Shown: positions 46,111-55,367, counted from the stretch's first letter. The stretch: 62,293 nucleotides of DNA from Herminiimonas sp. (GCA_028292265.1 JAQGMR010000009.1:1-62293), one strand, 5' to 3'. Notes: a model not told the origin generated them from the letters alone. Program-made: numbers and translations.

Positions 46111-46671
46111 TCAGCCTCCGGGCCGGAATGAGGTAAGAAAAGTGTCCAGCACTTGCCCGGACAATGCTTTTTCCGGCCCATACGCGACTACCTGGTAGAC
46201 GAAGCCGTTGCGCGCTGCAAACCGCGCCGCAAGCATTGCGCTGCCCGGGTTGCCCGGCTTCACGGGTGAGCCCGGCGGCCCAATGCTGAAGGTGCCTTCC
46301 ACCGTCAGGATTTTGATGCCGTCGGCAGTCGTGGATGCAGTCTCCTTGCGAACCGCTGCCCTGGTATTGCGCAGCAGTGAGGATTTCATCGCAAGCAGCG
46401 CGGCGTCGGCCGCCGCCGGCTGCGACAATTTGCCGCTCGCAACAGAGAAGCTGATGTCGTCCACGCGCGCCACTGTCATGGTCATTGGGATCGGTCCGTC
46501 GCCGAGGTCAATATCGCGCGTCGAATTGGTTGGCCTTGCCGGCATCAGGATCACGTAAGGCGCATCAGCCCCTTTAATTTCGCGCCAGTCAAATGTCGGG
46601 GAACAGCCGACAAAAAGGCAGCCGCCCGCCAATGCGGCGACCACGGAGATAAAGCGGGAAGGACGAGTCAT
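46111..46671 (-). CDS. putative lipoprotein
   Basis: A 186-residue product with a lipoprotein-type signal (MTRPSRFISVVAALAGGCLF ending in the lipobox FVGC), so it should be lipid-anchored at Cys23. The mature protein (PTFDWREIKGADAPYVILMP onward) is conserved-looking but without a catalytic motif; the region ALLAMKSSLLRNTRAAVRKE is helical. It resembles hypothetical envelope proteins of Burkholderiales. It is 107 bases upstream of the DUF1840 gene on the same strand. Confidence 0.7.
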   Translation of the reverse strand: MTRPSRFISVVAALAGGCLFVGCSPTFDWREIKGADAPYVILMPARPTNSTRDIDLGDGPIPMTMTVARVDDISFSVASGKLSQPAAADAALLAMKSSLLRNTRAAVRKETASTTADGIKILTVEGTFSIGPPGSPVKPGNPGSAMLAARFAARNGFVYQVVAYGPEKALSGQVLDTFLTSFRPGG

Positions 46672-46745
46672 GGGCGAATGGTATCAGGCGGTTCCCCGTT
46701 CCGACAGAGACGGCATCAAGACGGACCACTGGGCAGCCAAGCGCC

Positions 46746-46784
46746 AAGAAAAAAGCCCGCAGCCTTTTCAGGCGCGGGCAAAAA
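46746..46784 (-). terminator. intrinsic terminator, usable on both strands
   Basis: GCCCGC (46755-46760) pairs with GCGGGC (46774-46779), flanked by A-runs on both sides. Read on the minus strand the stem is followed by TTTTTTCTT, which fits termination after the acyltransferase gene ending at 46919. Read on the plus strand the tail is weak. Confidence 0.75.
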
Positions 46785-46918
46785 CTTCCAGGGAGTGGTG
46801 CTTCGGTGAAGAACCAATTCCATGCTAGACCGCAATGTTCGTTCGCTTATTGCGCAATCGCAAGCCCTCTGCGATCTTGCGAAACTTGCTAGTTATTGAA
46901 CGCGCCGCGGCAGAGGCC

Positions 46919-48034
46919 TCATGCTACACGCGCGGATGCCACGCGAAGGTTGGCGGCAAAGCGGTTGAAACGGTTTCGGAACGGGTCCTCAATAAAGCGG
47001 TAGGTCCAGCCGGAAAGCAGCACAAGTGTTGCCACGAACGACCCCATCACGAGAAGGCTCGCTGAGATGCTGGTCGCGCGACCAGCAAGATTTCCGAAAA
47101 TCAGAACGAGCGGCATATGCAGCAGATAAATGGAATAAGAGCGCGTGCCAAGCACCTGGAACGGTCGTGCTTTCAGAACCTCTGCAAGCGGCCCGCGGTC
47201 CTGGCAAGTGGAAAGAATGAGGAGGGCGAAGGCAAACGGAAAGCCAAACGCGATTGCCGGTACAGCGTCGGTGAATGCAAATAGAAGTACAAGCATGGCC
47301 ACACCACTAATTTGCAGGACTGTCACGGGCAGTCGCGCATGGCGGCTCGCGAGGCAGGTCAGCGCGCCAAGGAAAAAAGAGAACACAGATCGCGGGTAGC
47401 CGAAGTCATAGGTCAGAGACAGGCAACCGCCGTCCTTCAGGCAGCCGTGCAGGTTGACCGACGCCCAGACGCATATTCCCAGGCATATTGCCGCTATCCC
47501 GATGTACACGGGAACGCGCATTGCCCGGCTCGTCAGTAGGCAGACAAGGCCGAACAGGATGTAGGTATAGAACTCGGTGCTGATGCTCCAGCTTGGCGTG
47601 TTGAGGATGAGATGGTCAAACACGTTAAGCCCATGCGTCATGGTGAGCGTGGACAACACCTCGCCAGCGGTCGGTATCGCGTAGTCCATTGCGCCTGGAC
47701 TGTGAAGGAGTGCTGCGTAGCCATGGTCAGCGGCGATGCGCTTGGCGAGAACGACGCCGTTCTGAACCAGGATGAAGAAGAGAGTCGAAAACACGAGTAG
47801 TGGGAACAGCCGGCCAACGCGCCGGACCACAAAGGCGCTCAAGTCGCCCCCATCGTTGAGGCGGTTGGAATAGGCCGCGAAAATCACGAAGCCGCTTAGT
47901 ACGAAAAAGAGGTCGACGAACAGATAGCCGTTTCTAATGACGGAGAACTGCATGCCGATGCCCAGATGGTAAAGAGCCACCACGAGGGCCGCGATCCCGC
48001 GGCCCCCTTCCAGCGAGCGTATGGCGTTTTTCAT
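46919..48034 (-). CDS. acyltransferase family 3 membrane protein (OafA/YrhL-like)
   Basis: A 371-residue multi-pass membrane protein. The family opening is IRSLEGGRGIAALVVALYHL (catalytic histidine in the first helix), followed by GYLFVDLFFVLSGFVIFAAY and VVRRVGRLFPLLV (the conserved R-x10-H-type segments). About ten helices are predicted. Such proteins O-acetylate or acylate surface polysaccharides. No attached SGNH domain is present, but two SGNH-hydrolase lipoprotein genes lie next to it; in OafA-type proteins this domain is often fused. The gene starts 22 bases after the first SGNH gene stops, on the same strand, so they are probably one operon. Confidence 0.9.
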   Translation of the reverse strand: MKNAIRSLEGGRGIAALVVALYHLGIGMQFSVIRNGYLFVDLFFVLSGFVIFAAYSNRLNDGGDLSAFVVRRVGRLFPLLVFSTLFFILVQNGVVLAKRIAADHGYAALLHSPGAMDYAIPTAGEVLSTLTMTHGLNVFDHLILNTPSWSISTEFYTYILFGLVCLLTSRAMRVPVYIGIAAICLGICVWASVNLHGCLKDGGCLSLTYDFGYPRSVFSFFLGALTCLASRHARLPVTVLQISGVAMLVLLFAFTDAVPAIAFGFPFAFALLILSTCQDRGPLAEVLKARPFQVLGTRSYSIYLLHMPLVLIFGNLAGRATSISASLLVMGSFVATLVLLSGWTYRFIEDPFRNRFNRFAANLRVASARVA

Positions 48035-48056
48035 GAGGCCGAATTCACCTGGAGTA

Positions 48057-48872
48057 CTAAAGGTTGAATGCTGCGAACGTCCTGGCGGCGAACTGCCCTT
48101 TCATGGTGTAGATGTCCTGGGTTGGATGCAGCCCATCAGGGCAAATTGTTGTCACTGGGCGGCCGTTGAGGTAATCCGTCAGCATCTTGTACTGGTCTAT
48201 CAGGGGCACGCCCGTCGCTGAAGCCACCTCCCGCATGCCGGTCACATAGGCATCGAGACCGTTCGTCCCGCCGCCGCTGCTTTTCGCCGGGTTCGGCGTT
48301 TCAAGGACAATCTTCTTTCCCTTCGCCTTTGCGGTGGCTATCAACGAGTTCAGGCAGGACTTGTACTGGTCTACGCTCTCAGAAGGGCTGAAGGAATCGT
48401 TAATGCCGTGATTCACGATGACGACATTTGCCTTGGTATTGGCCATCTGCGTTGCCCAGTCTGGATGCACGCCGTCTGTTCCATTAAGTAGCTGCACGCA
48501 GGTGGTGCTGCTTACCCCCTCGTTGCTAACAGAATGCTTCAGGGTGGTTTGCAGGGACTGGTCAAACACGAGCGGTTCGGGCGTCGTGACGCGCCCGCCG
48601 CCTGTTGCGCCATCCACGCCATACACCGTTGAGTCCCCGTAGTAATCCACGTTGTAGCCGGTGGTGCTCGCCAAGGTCGGCGTCGGCGTTGGTGTGGCCG
48701 GTGTGGTTTGCGGTGCGGCTGGAGTTGGTGTGCTGGTCGCAGCCGTGGAGGTCGAGGCAGTGCTCGTGCTGGCGGCCGCAGCAGGCGCTGCGGGCGTCGC
48801 GTCCCCGCCCCCGCCGCAGCCCGTAACGGCGACTGTCGCGAGTACCAATGACGCTAGTGTGATTGACTTCAA
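48057..48872 (-). CDS. SGNH/GDSL-hydrolase lipoprotein
   Basis: A 271-residue product using a TTG start at 48872: AGGAGG lies five bases before it and no ATG is in frame nearby. The lipoprotein signal (LKSITLASLVLATVAVTGC) is followed by a Ala/Thr/Pro/Ser-rich linker. The hydrolase motifs are VDYYGDSTVYG (nucleophile Ser), VIVNHGINDSF and CPDGLHPTQDIY (catalytic Asp and His). It is probably a surface or periplasmic esterase. A paralogue is encoded at 50631-51602. It precedes the acyltransferase-3 gene by 22 bases, and they are probably co-transcribed. Confidence 0.88.
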   Translation of the reverse strand: MKSITLASLVLATVAVTGCGGGGDATPAAPAAAASTSTASTSTAATSTPTPAAPQTTPATPTPTPTLASTTGYNVDYYGDSTVYGVDGATGGGRVTTPEPLVFDQSLQTTLKHSVSNEGVSSTTCVQLLNGTDGVHPDWATQMANTKANVVIVNHGINDSFSPSESVDQYKSCLNSLIATAKAKGKKIVLETPNPAKSSGGGTNGLDAYVTGMREVASATGVPLIDQYKMLTDYLNGRPVTTICPDGLHPTQDIYTMKGQFAARTFAAFNL

Positions 48873-49575
48873 ATGAACCTCCTGAATTGAAAATGGATGG
48901 GGACCCGTTTGTGTCGCAGGAGTGCCGAACGATTCCTGCAAACCAATGAATGCCGGGATGCAAACCATAGGCAACGTTTCCCGTCGTTGAGTTCATCTTC
49001 TGGTGCTTGGCCTTGCCTCTTTTTGTTCTGGATTAAAGAAGTTCGTACGCCAACTTGCCGTGATTCATTCCCGCATGAAAAACATTTCCTCAGCGGGAAC
49101 GGTTGCTTGTCTAGCGGCACATCGACGACGGGTACTACGTTGCACTCGCGAACATTCTGAGCAAAATTTCGGTGGCATTCAGGCCTTGCAGGAATAAGAA
49201 AATGCTGCCTCGTTGTAGGACTACCGGAAATGTTTGTGTACGCGCAAAAACTATTGTGTCTTCGCGGTAAAACCGGGTGCGTTTTTTTATCACTTGAGCA
49301 AGCACAAAGACTTGCTTATGGGGACCAGTAAAGTAGCCACAAATCAACGAGAAACCGCATCGTTGATTGAGGAAAGCGACCCGCTGAAGTGCCTTTAATT
49401 TAAGCAGATTGACTCAGGCAGATGTTGACATCCGCTTGACAAACAGGACGCGAAAGGCGGCAGGTGAATGCGACGTGACTTGAGTCAAATCGCGCACAAG
49501 CGCTCAAGAGGAAGTTGTTCCTTACCGAGGCTCCAAGGACAAGTAGTTTCAAATTACATGATGAGAGGATCGACC
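48873..49575. other. intergenic region between the SGNH and repeat-lipoprotein genes
   Basis: About 700 bases. The segment at 49200-49450 is AT-richer than the flanks. Two TTGACA-like hexamers overlap near 49425-49441 (ttgacatccgcttgacaaac), but neither has a clear -10 partner. The small open frames here, such as 48897-49160, lack recognisable features and are not called. No tRNA or riboswitch was identified. Confidence 0.4.
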
Positions 49576-50523
49576 ATGTTTAAGCACAAGAACGTTTTGA
49601 TTTCCCTGGCAGTAGCAGCCCTCCTCGCAGCTTGCGGCGGCGGCAGCGACAGCACGCCGGCCGCAACGACTGCTGCGGCAACCACGCCCGCGGCGACCAC
49701 GCCAGCGGCGACGACGCCGGCCGCAACCACGCCAGCGGCAACCACGCCCGCAGCCACCACGCCTGCGGTTACCGTTGACAACACCATGATGACCGGTAAT
49801 CTGCAGTTGGCATCCGGCGAGCTTCTCGTGAACGGCCAACAACTGCCGTACTCGGCATTCGTTGATCAGGGCGCAACAAGCAACGGGCTCTTCGGGTTCC
49901 AGACGCTGTCGACTTTTGGCCTCCGCGTGAAGCCGGAAAATTTTGCGGTTTCCGCCACCAATGAAACCAAGACTGTCCGGCTGGGATTTGAATTGCTGGA
50001 CAAGTCGGCGACCCCAGGCAGCAAGGAAACACTGCAGATCATCATCGACAAGGTCACTGTGACGTTCGTTGCTGCTACAGGCGATCTGACAGTAGCGATT
50101 CCTGCGGGCGCCAAGATGTACGCTTTCGCCAAGAACGTAGCCGGCACAGCTAACGCAACCGTGTCCACCGTTCCTGCAAATCTGGTTTCTCTGACTGCTA
50201 TTCCAGGAGATGCAACCAGCAAGGCGCTGACGCTGGACGTGGCCGGCGCAATTACCGCTGCTAAAACAGCGGCAGCAGCGAACGCAGCCGTGTTCAATGC
50301 AGTGAACGACTACACGGACAGGCTGACATTGAACATGACGATCTCGAACATCGCTCTGAAGTCCGCCGCCACGCCGCCGGTCGCACTGGCTGCTGGCAAG
50401 GACATCACTGTGACCGGATCTGGCCAGCCATCAATCCTCAATGGTGACGCCGCTGCGAAAGCCGCTGCCGCAAGCATTTCAGGAACGGTATGCGGCGGTT
50501 GCAACACCGGAACCACGCCTTAA
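49576..50523 (+). CDS. putative lipoprotein with TTPAA repeat linker
   Basis: A 315-residue product from the ATG at 49576, with AGAGGA before it. The signal MFKHKNVLISLAVAALLAAC ends in a lipobox, so Cys20 should be acylated. GGGSDSTPAATTAA and then six TTPAA units (about residues 36-65) make an extended linker to the C-terminal domain. That domain (VDNTMMTGNLQLASGELLVN and onward) is beta-rich and Ala-rich, without a recognised catalytic motif; the last residues hold CGGCN. It lies between the two SGNH-hydrolase genes but is transcribed in the opposite direction. Function is unknown. Confidence 0.75.
   Translation: MFKHKNVLISLAVAALLAACGGGSDSTPAATTAAATTPAATTPAATTPAATTPAATTPAATTPAVTVDNTMMTGNLQLASGELLVNGQQLPYSAFVDQGATSNGLFGFQTLSTFGLRVKPENFAVSATNETKTVRLGFELLDKSATPGSKETLQIIIDKVTVTFVAATGDLTVAIPAGAKMYAFAKNVAGTANATVSTVPANLVSLTAIPGDATSKALTLDVAGAITAAKTAAAANAAVFNAVNDYTDRLTLNMTISNIALKSAATPPVALAAGKDITVTGSGQPSILNGDAAAKAAAASISGTVCGGCNTGTTP
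49681..49770 (+). repeat. coding 15-bp repeat, six copies
   Basis: Six in-frame 15-base units encode TTPAA (the last ends AV). The consensus is ACCACGCCAGCGGCG, with third-position variation between copies. They form the linker of the lipoprotein at 49576-50523. Their length is a multiple of three, so copy-number changes would keep the reading frame. Confidence 0.9.
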
Positions 50524-50556
50524 TCAAGTCGCTGTAGATTAGTCTTCGCTAGTTTT

Positions 50557-50586
50557 GCAGGGCGGCACAAACCGCCCTGCTTTTTT
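50557..50586 (+). terminator. strong intrinsic terminator
   Basis: GCAGGGCGG (50557-50565) pairs perfectly with CCGCCCTGC (50572-50580) around a six-base loop, followed by six T residues. It follows the repeat-lipoprotein stop at 50523 by 33 bases. It also lies between that gene and the end of the convergent SGNH gene. Confidence 0.92.
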
Positions 50587-50630
50587 ATTTGTGCGCCGAC
50601 CAGCTCCCATCGATACTTGTCGGGCTGCGC

Positions 50631-51602
50631 TTAAAGTCCCATCAGCGCAAAGGCACCTGCTGCATACTTGCCCTTCAGGATGTAGACCGCATCGGTTGGA
50701 TGCAAGCCGTCCGGGCAAATCGTATAGGCGCTCTGACCGTTCAGGTATCCGGTCAGATACTTGTACTGGTCTATCACTGGCGCGTTTTCCTGCGTTGCCA
50801 CCGCCTTCATCGCATTCACATAAACGTCCAGGCCATTGACGCCGCTGTCGCGTGTGGGATTCGGCGTTTCAAACACGATTTTTTTGCCGTGCTGCCTGGC
50901 TTTCTGAGACAGCGACGACAGGCACCCGCGGTAGGTCGCAAGGTCCTCTTTCCACTCGTCGTTGATGGCGTGGTTCAAGATGACTATCGACGCTTTGGAT
51001 GACGCCATTTGCGTGTCCCACGCGGGATGCCTGCCGTCTGTGCCGTTCAACAGTTGGCAGGCGGTGCTGCCATTGACGCCCTCGTTGATTACGCTGTAAT
51101 TGCGGGCCGCAGGCAGCGCTGCGGCAAACGCGGCAGGCGCCGGCATTGCGACGCGAGCGCCGCTGCCACTGCTATAGCCCCAGATGGTCGAGTCGCCGTA
51201 GTACTCGATGACTTGTCCCGTCGCTGGTGTGGTCGTTGTCGTCGTCGTCGCGGGCGACGTCGTTACGGGCGCGGCCGGACCTGATGCACCGTTGCCGGCA
51301 TTCGTGCCGCCGGCGCTCGACGACGCCGGCGATCCGGTAGAAGGCGCCTTGGCGGCTGCAGCGAGGATTGGGACAGCGGCCGCAGGATTGGCCGCAATTG
51401 GCGCAATACCTGTCGATGTACCGGCGTTCGAGTTGCCGACATCTGTGCTGACCGCAGTTGTTGCTTCTCCATTGGACGCTGAACTGGAGCCGGATGCGGA
51501 AGACGCATCGCCGCCGCCGCCGCACGAGGCCAGAAGCAGGGAAAGCAGGGGAGTAATGAGAAGAGTGTGGCGGCCAGGACGGCCTCGGGAAGTGCGGAAC
51601 AT
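50631..51602 (-). CDS. SGNH/GDSL-hydrolase lipoprotein, paralogue
   Basis: A 323-residue paralogue of the 48057-48872 product. An AAAGGG precedes the ATG. The signal MFRTSRGRPGRHTLLITPLL leads into a lipobox ASC (Cys27) and a Ser/Ala/Thr-rich linker of about 100 residues, longer than in the paralogue. The hydrolase core is EYYGDSTIWGYSSGSGARVA, VILNHAINDEW and CPDGLHPTDAVY, retaining the nucleophile and the Asp/His. The two share LLNGTDG, YLTGYLNG-type and DQYK blocks. It is probably an envelope esterase with a related substrate. Confidence 0.88.
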   Translation of the reverse strand: MFRTSRGRPGRHTLLITPLLSLLLASCGGGGDASSASGSSSASNGEATTAVSTDVGNSNAGTSTGIAPIAANPAAAVPILAAAAKAPSTGSPASSSAGGTNAGNGASGPAAPVTTSPATTTTTTTPATGQVIEYYGDSTIWGYSSGSGARVAMPAPAAFAAALPAARNYSVINEGVNGSTACQLLNGTDGRHPAWDTQMASSKASIVILNHAINDEWKEDLATYRGCLSSLSQKARQHGKKIVFETPNPTRDSGVNGLDVYVNAMKAVATQENAPVIDQYKYLTGYLNGQSAYTICPDGLHPTDAVYILKGKYAAGAFALMGL

Positions 51603-51800
51603 GATGCCCTTTGCTGATCCGGGCGCGAACCCGCGGAATAGATCAGAGCTTGATGTTCATCAATAAGTTCCCGTTGGAAAGTATTTGCCGCGGCAGTTGA
51701 GAGGGCCGTCCACACACGGGATCGGCGCATTCTGGAATAGGCGACAACTTCTCACGGAATAATTACCGGGCCGAGAGCGATCGGAATTCACAGGCGATTA

Positions 51801-52826
51801 TTAGGATGCAACGTCCTTTCGAACAGGCTCAAGCGCTCGCACGCGTTGACGCGGTTGCGTACCACAGGACCGTTCCCGTACCTGAGAAGGTGTCATGCCA
51901 TGCACGCTTCGAAAACTCCGCGAAAAATGGGAATTGCTTTGAAAGCCGCACTGCATGGCAATGTCGATTATCGAGTTAGTTGTCGTTTCAAGCAAATGGT
52001 ACGCATTGTCCAAGCGCAGCTTCAAAGAAAAAGCGGATGGACTCATGCCAATTTCGGCCAGGAACAGGCGTTCCAAATGCCGATTACTGACATTCACATG
52101 CTGGGCGATAAATTCAGCAGAAAGGGGTGTGCTTAGATTGCGCTCGACTAGCAGCATGGCTTTACGCACCCTGAGATTATCGGTTTCATCGGAAAGCAAA
52201 GGCTGGGGCTGTGGAGAATTTGCCGGCAGCGGCCTTGTTTCGATCAAAATCCTTAGCGCCTTGGCCGCCTGCGCCTTGTTGCAGTGGCGCTCCACCAGGA
52301 AAGCGGCAAGGTGCACTACACGCGTACCTCCGGCACAGGTCAGCCGATCGCGGTCAACCACGAACAATTCGTCCGATATGGCCTCCAACTCGGGGAATTC
52401 GCCAACAAAGTGGTTGTAGTGAAACCAACTGACGCATGTCCGATATTGCTGCATCAGGCCTAGCCGGGCCAAAATAAAACTGCCGGTACAAATGCCAGCC
52501 AGTGGCACACCGAGTGCTGCTGCTCGCTTCAAATAAATGCCCAATGAAGGGGCGATTTTCGGCCCGTCCAGTAACCCTCCAACTACCACGATATAGTTGA
52601 AATTGCTGGGTTCCGGCAGTTCCGACGTCGGCGTTATTTCGATGCCACAACTGGCTCTGATTGGACGCATGTCGTGGCTGAGCACCGTCCATGTACACCC
52701 GATCTGTCGGCTGCGATCACCCTCATCCGCTGCCAGTCGCAACGTGTCTACAAAAGCGGAAAAAGCAACCATCGTGAAATTCGGTGCAAGCACAAACGCA
52801 ACAGAAAGCTTTGTATTTACATTCAC
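51801..52826 (-). CDS. GlxA family transcriptional regulator (AraC type with DJ-1/PfpI domain)
   Basis: A 341-residue regulator beginning at a GTG (52826). Residues about 8-185 form a DJ-1/PfpI-like domain; the cysteine is in LAGICTGSFILARLG. Residues about 215-320 are an AraC-type double helix-turn-helix (FIAQHVNVSNRHLERLF, DIAMQCGFQSNSHFSRSF). This architecture occurs in GbdR, CdhR and ArgR of pseudomonads, which sense betaine, carnitine or arginine. It is divergent from the second HAAT transporter and probably activates it. The link to betaine is an inference from neighbours. Confidence 0.9.
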   Translation of the reverse strand: MNVNTKLSVAFVLAPNFTMVAFSAFVDTLRLAADEGDRSRQIGCTWTVLSHDMRPIRASCGIEITPTSELPEPSNFNYIVVVGGLLDGPKIAPSLGIYLKRAAALGVPLAGICTGSFILARLGLMQQYRTCVSWFHYNHFVGEFPELEAISDELFVVDRDRLTCAGGTRVVHLAAFLVERHCNKAQAAKALRILIETRPLPANSPQPQPLLSDETDNLRVRKAMLLVERNLSTPLSAEFIAQHVNVSNRHLERLFLAEIGMSPSAFSLKLRLDNAYHLLETTTNSIIDIAMQCGFQSNSHFSRSFRSVHGMTPSQVRERSCGTQPRQRVRALEPVRKDVAS

Positions 52827-53203
52827 GGTCTTGTTCCACCTTTTCCATCACTTCTCAACGACTGCGCGCGCATGGCCAACGTACTTTCCTAGCGACACAT
52901 CGACTCAAAATACGCTTCCAGTTTGACACAATCAAGCACGCGGCAAGGTGTTCGTCGCATCGGTCAGCCCCTCCCCTCATACGCATGCCTGTTGGCGGAC
53001 ATACCGACGTGTCGCTCACTTCCGGAGTCGGTGATATTGACTTCGGTAGTCGTTTACTCGCTTGAAGGGGTTGTATGGCGGAAAAACACAATAAAGCGTC
53101 GTTTTGATGCCTAATCGCTTGTAGCACGAATGATTTAATGATTCCAGTTGCGGCTGCTTCGTGGCGGGCGCAAACGTGCGATAACTTAAAGGGAGCATCG
53201 GAC
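52827..53203. promoter_or_regulatory. divergent regulatory region of the GlxA-type regulator and second HAAT operon
   Basis: About 377 bases between divergent starts. It must hold the operator of the GlxA-type regulator and the promoter of the transporter operon. GCGACACATCG (about 52889-52899) and a GTGTCGC copy (about 53009-53015) form an inverted pair separated by some 110 bases, a possible pair of half sites. TTGACA occurs at 52923 without a convincing -10. The sequence is AT-richer near 53080-53140. Confidence 0.4.
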
Positions 53204-54380
53204 ATGCAGGCATCGTTGACATATAAACTCTGTACGTTGATCGTCGGGCTCGGCATGGGCATCGGCGTCGTACGGCTCACGGCATCCGCCAAAACCACGG
53301 TGAAAATCGCCTTCATCGGCCCCTTGACCGGCTCCAATTCCGCACACGGTCTTGGCGGACGCAATTCGGCAGAGCTCGCTGTGAAGTTGCATAACGCTGA
53401 TCCAAAATCGAAATATGATTTCAGCCTGATCAATCTGGACGACGAATGTAAGCCCAATGTCGGTGTGCAAGTCGCAACCAAAGCCGCGACCGATAACAGC
53501 ATCATGGCGGTGATTCCGCATTACTGTTCTTCGGTTGCTATAGCGACCGTCGACGTTTATCGCCGGTTTGGAACGCCTACTGTGATTTGGGCCGCCGTGC
53601 TGCCGGAGATTATTTACGGACAAAAGACCATTGAAATGCACCGCGTCAGTGCGACGCTGGTTAATCAAAATAAAGTGGCAGCACAATTTCTTACCGGTCC
53701 GCAAAAATACAAGCGCTGGGTGTCGATCTACGATACGACCGACTACGGCAAGTATGTTTAAGTATTTTAATCAATTCCTGAGTGAAAACGGCGGCGTCAT
53801 GGTCGGGAGTTTTGGGGTTGGCGCGGACCAGCAAGATTTCAGTGCCGAGCTGACCAAGGTTAAGGAGCTCAATCCGGAAATCATCTTCTTCGGCGGCTTG
53901 ACCCCGATTGGCATCCGCGTGCTGAAACAAATGGAAAAGCTTGGCGTCACTGCCCAGTTCCAGGGGACTTCAGGAATCGTTGGCGAAGCCTTTATTAACG
54001 GTGCTGGCGCACTGGCGGAAGGTACTGTAGCGATGTACGACAATCCGCCCGTTGAGAAACTACCGGGAGGAAAATTCTTCATCGAAAAATACGCTCAGCA
54101 AAAGTACAGTGAACCGCCCGAAGCGTATGGTCCCTATGCCTATTCGGCTGCCACGCTGGTAATGGATACGATAGAAAAAGTGGGCCCTAACCGTAAGAAA
54201 ATTAATGAAGAGCTCGGCAAGGTCAAGAATTACGATTCGATAGTCGGCAAGATTACCTTTGACGACTACGGCCAAAACATCAATCCAACTACTACGAAAT
54301 ACGTGGTCCAAGACGGGAAATGGTTGGATTGGAACGACAGCGAATACTCCAGCGGCAAGCGAAAATTGAAAGGACGTTAA
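53204..54380 (+). pseudogene. HAAT-type ABC transporter substrate-binding protein, frameshifted
   Basis: Two overlapping frames together make one periplasmic binding protein. The first (53204-53761) has a signal peptide (MQASLTYKLCTLIVGLGMGI) and ends in VSIYDTTDYGKYV. The second continues in the next frame from about 53755 with MFKYFNQFLSENGG and runs to 54380, including TADQQDF-like GADQQDFSAELTKVKELNPE. In relatives, DTTDYGKG-x-FKYF is continuous, so a shift of one base (extra T) or two missing bases is expected near 53750. It is either a disabled gene or a sequencing error. The rest of the operon is intact. No slippery heptamer is evident. Confidence 0.8.
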
Positions 54381-54443
54381 GAACGTTTTCCTCCAATAAT
54401 ACGGGTCCGCCGCAGGTGGCGAACCCGTGACCGGATACCCCAT

Positions 54444-55364
54444 ATGGATTTAGGATTAGCCGGGCAATATGCCTGGAACGGCTTGATGCTGGGCGTTATT
54501 TACGCCATGGTGGCGGTCGGCTTTACGCTGTTCTTCGGGGTACTGGACGTCATTAAATTTTCACACGGAGACACGCTGACTTTGGGTGTTTTCGTCGGGC
54601 TGGGAAGTTATCTTGGCCTGCAAGCGGTCGGCGTTCAGTCCCCGGTCGTAATATTGCTGACAGTAGTGTTCAGCGCGATTGCCAGCATGGCAGTGCTGGG
54701 TGCGATTATTGCGAAGTTCTTTGTGTTGCCGCTGCGCACCGCTCCTCCATTTATTACACTTTTGATTACCTTGATGATCGGCACGGTTATCAGGGAGTCA
54801 ATTCGGTTGTTTTATCCAAGCGGCTCAAATCCGCAGTCCTTCCCGCACTTACTTCCTTCAACGTCGTATCACTTTGGCCGATTTATCTTGCGCGTAGATA
54901 CGCTGATCCTGATTCTGACCGGCGTGTTGGTGATTTACCTCGTCAATCTGCTAATCAACCGCACAAAACTCGGCTTAGCAATACGTGCCGTCGCGCAGGA
55001 TGGCGAGACTGCGCAGATTATGGGTATCAATTTTGAAATGGTTGTCCTGTTGACTTTCGGCCTCGGCTCCGGCCTGGCCGCCTTGGCAGGTGTAATGAAT
55101 GGGCTGTACTACAACGAAGTAAATTTCGGTACCGGCCTGATGCTTGGTGTTATCGGCTTTAGTGCGGCGGTAATTGGCGGGTTGGGCAACATTTATGGGG
55201 CCATATTGGGTGGTTTTTTGTTTGCCGGGCTACAGATTCTCGGAGTCGTCGCGCTGCCGTTCGCCAGCGCCTACAAGGATGTTGTCGCTTTCGGCATCGT
55301 GATTATTCTTATCGGTTTCAAACCGACGGGACTGATCGGCGAAAAAACCAGTGAAAGGGTCTAG
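54444..55364 (+). CDS. branched-chain amino acid-type ABC transporter permease (LivH family)
   Basis: A 306-residue membrane protein with about eight helices. LivH-type hallmarks are LFFGVLDVIKFSHGDTLTLG near residue 28 and IGGLGNIYGAILGGFLFAG near the C-terminus. It follows the frameshifted binding-protein gene by 63 bases. AT-rich codons are more frequent than in the HAAT operon at 4-9 kb. It is part of the second HAAT importer. Confidence 0.93.
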   Translation: MDLGLAGQYAWNGLMLGVIYAMVAVGFTLFFGVLDVIKFSHGDTLTLGVFVGLGSYLGLQAVGVQSPVVILLTVVFSAIASMAVLGAIIAKFFVLPLRTAPPFITLLITLMIGTVIRESIRLFYPSGSNPQSFPHLLPSTSYHFGRFILRVDTLILILTGVLVIYLVNLLINRTKLGLAIRAVAQDGETAQIMGINFEMVVLLTFGLGSGLAALAGVMNGLYYNEVNFGTGLMLGVIGFSAAVIGGLGNIYGAILGGFLFAGLQILGVVALPFASAYKDVVAFGIVIILIGFKPTGLIGEKTSERV

Positions 55365-55367
55365 AAA

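Noticed and set aside
48897..49160. 87-residue open frame in the 48.9-49.2 kb gap
   Set aside because: No ribosome site, signal peptide or family resemblance; composition is atypical. The gap is left without a gene.
49549..49842. Gly/Arg-rich open frame on the minus strand opposite the TTPAA repeat
   Set aside because: It is the antisense of the Thr/Pro/Ala-encoding repeat and has no independent support.
53631..54380. Second half of the split binding protein as a separate gene with its own start
   Set aside because: Its first ~40 residues are an out-of-frame translation of the upstream half. Only the part from about 53755 matches the binding-protein family, so it is treated as one frameshifted gene.
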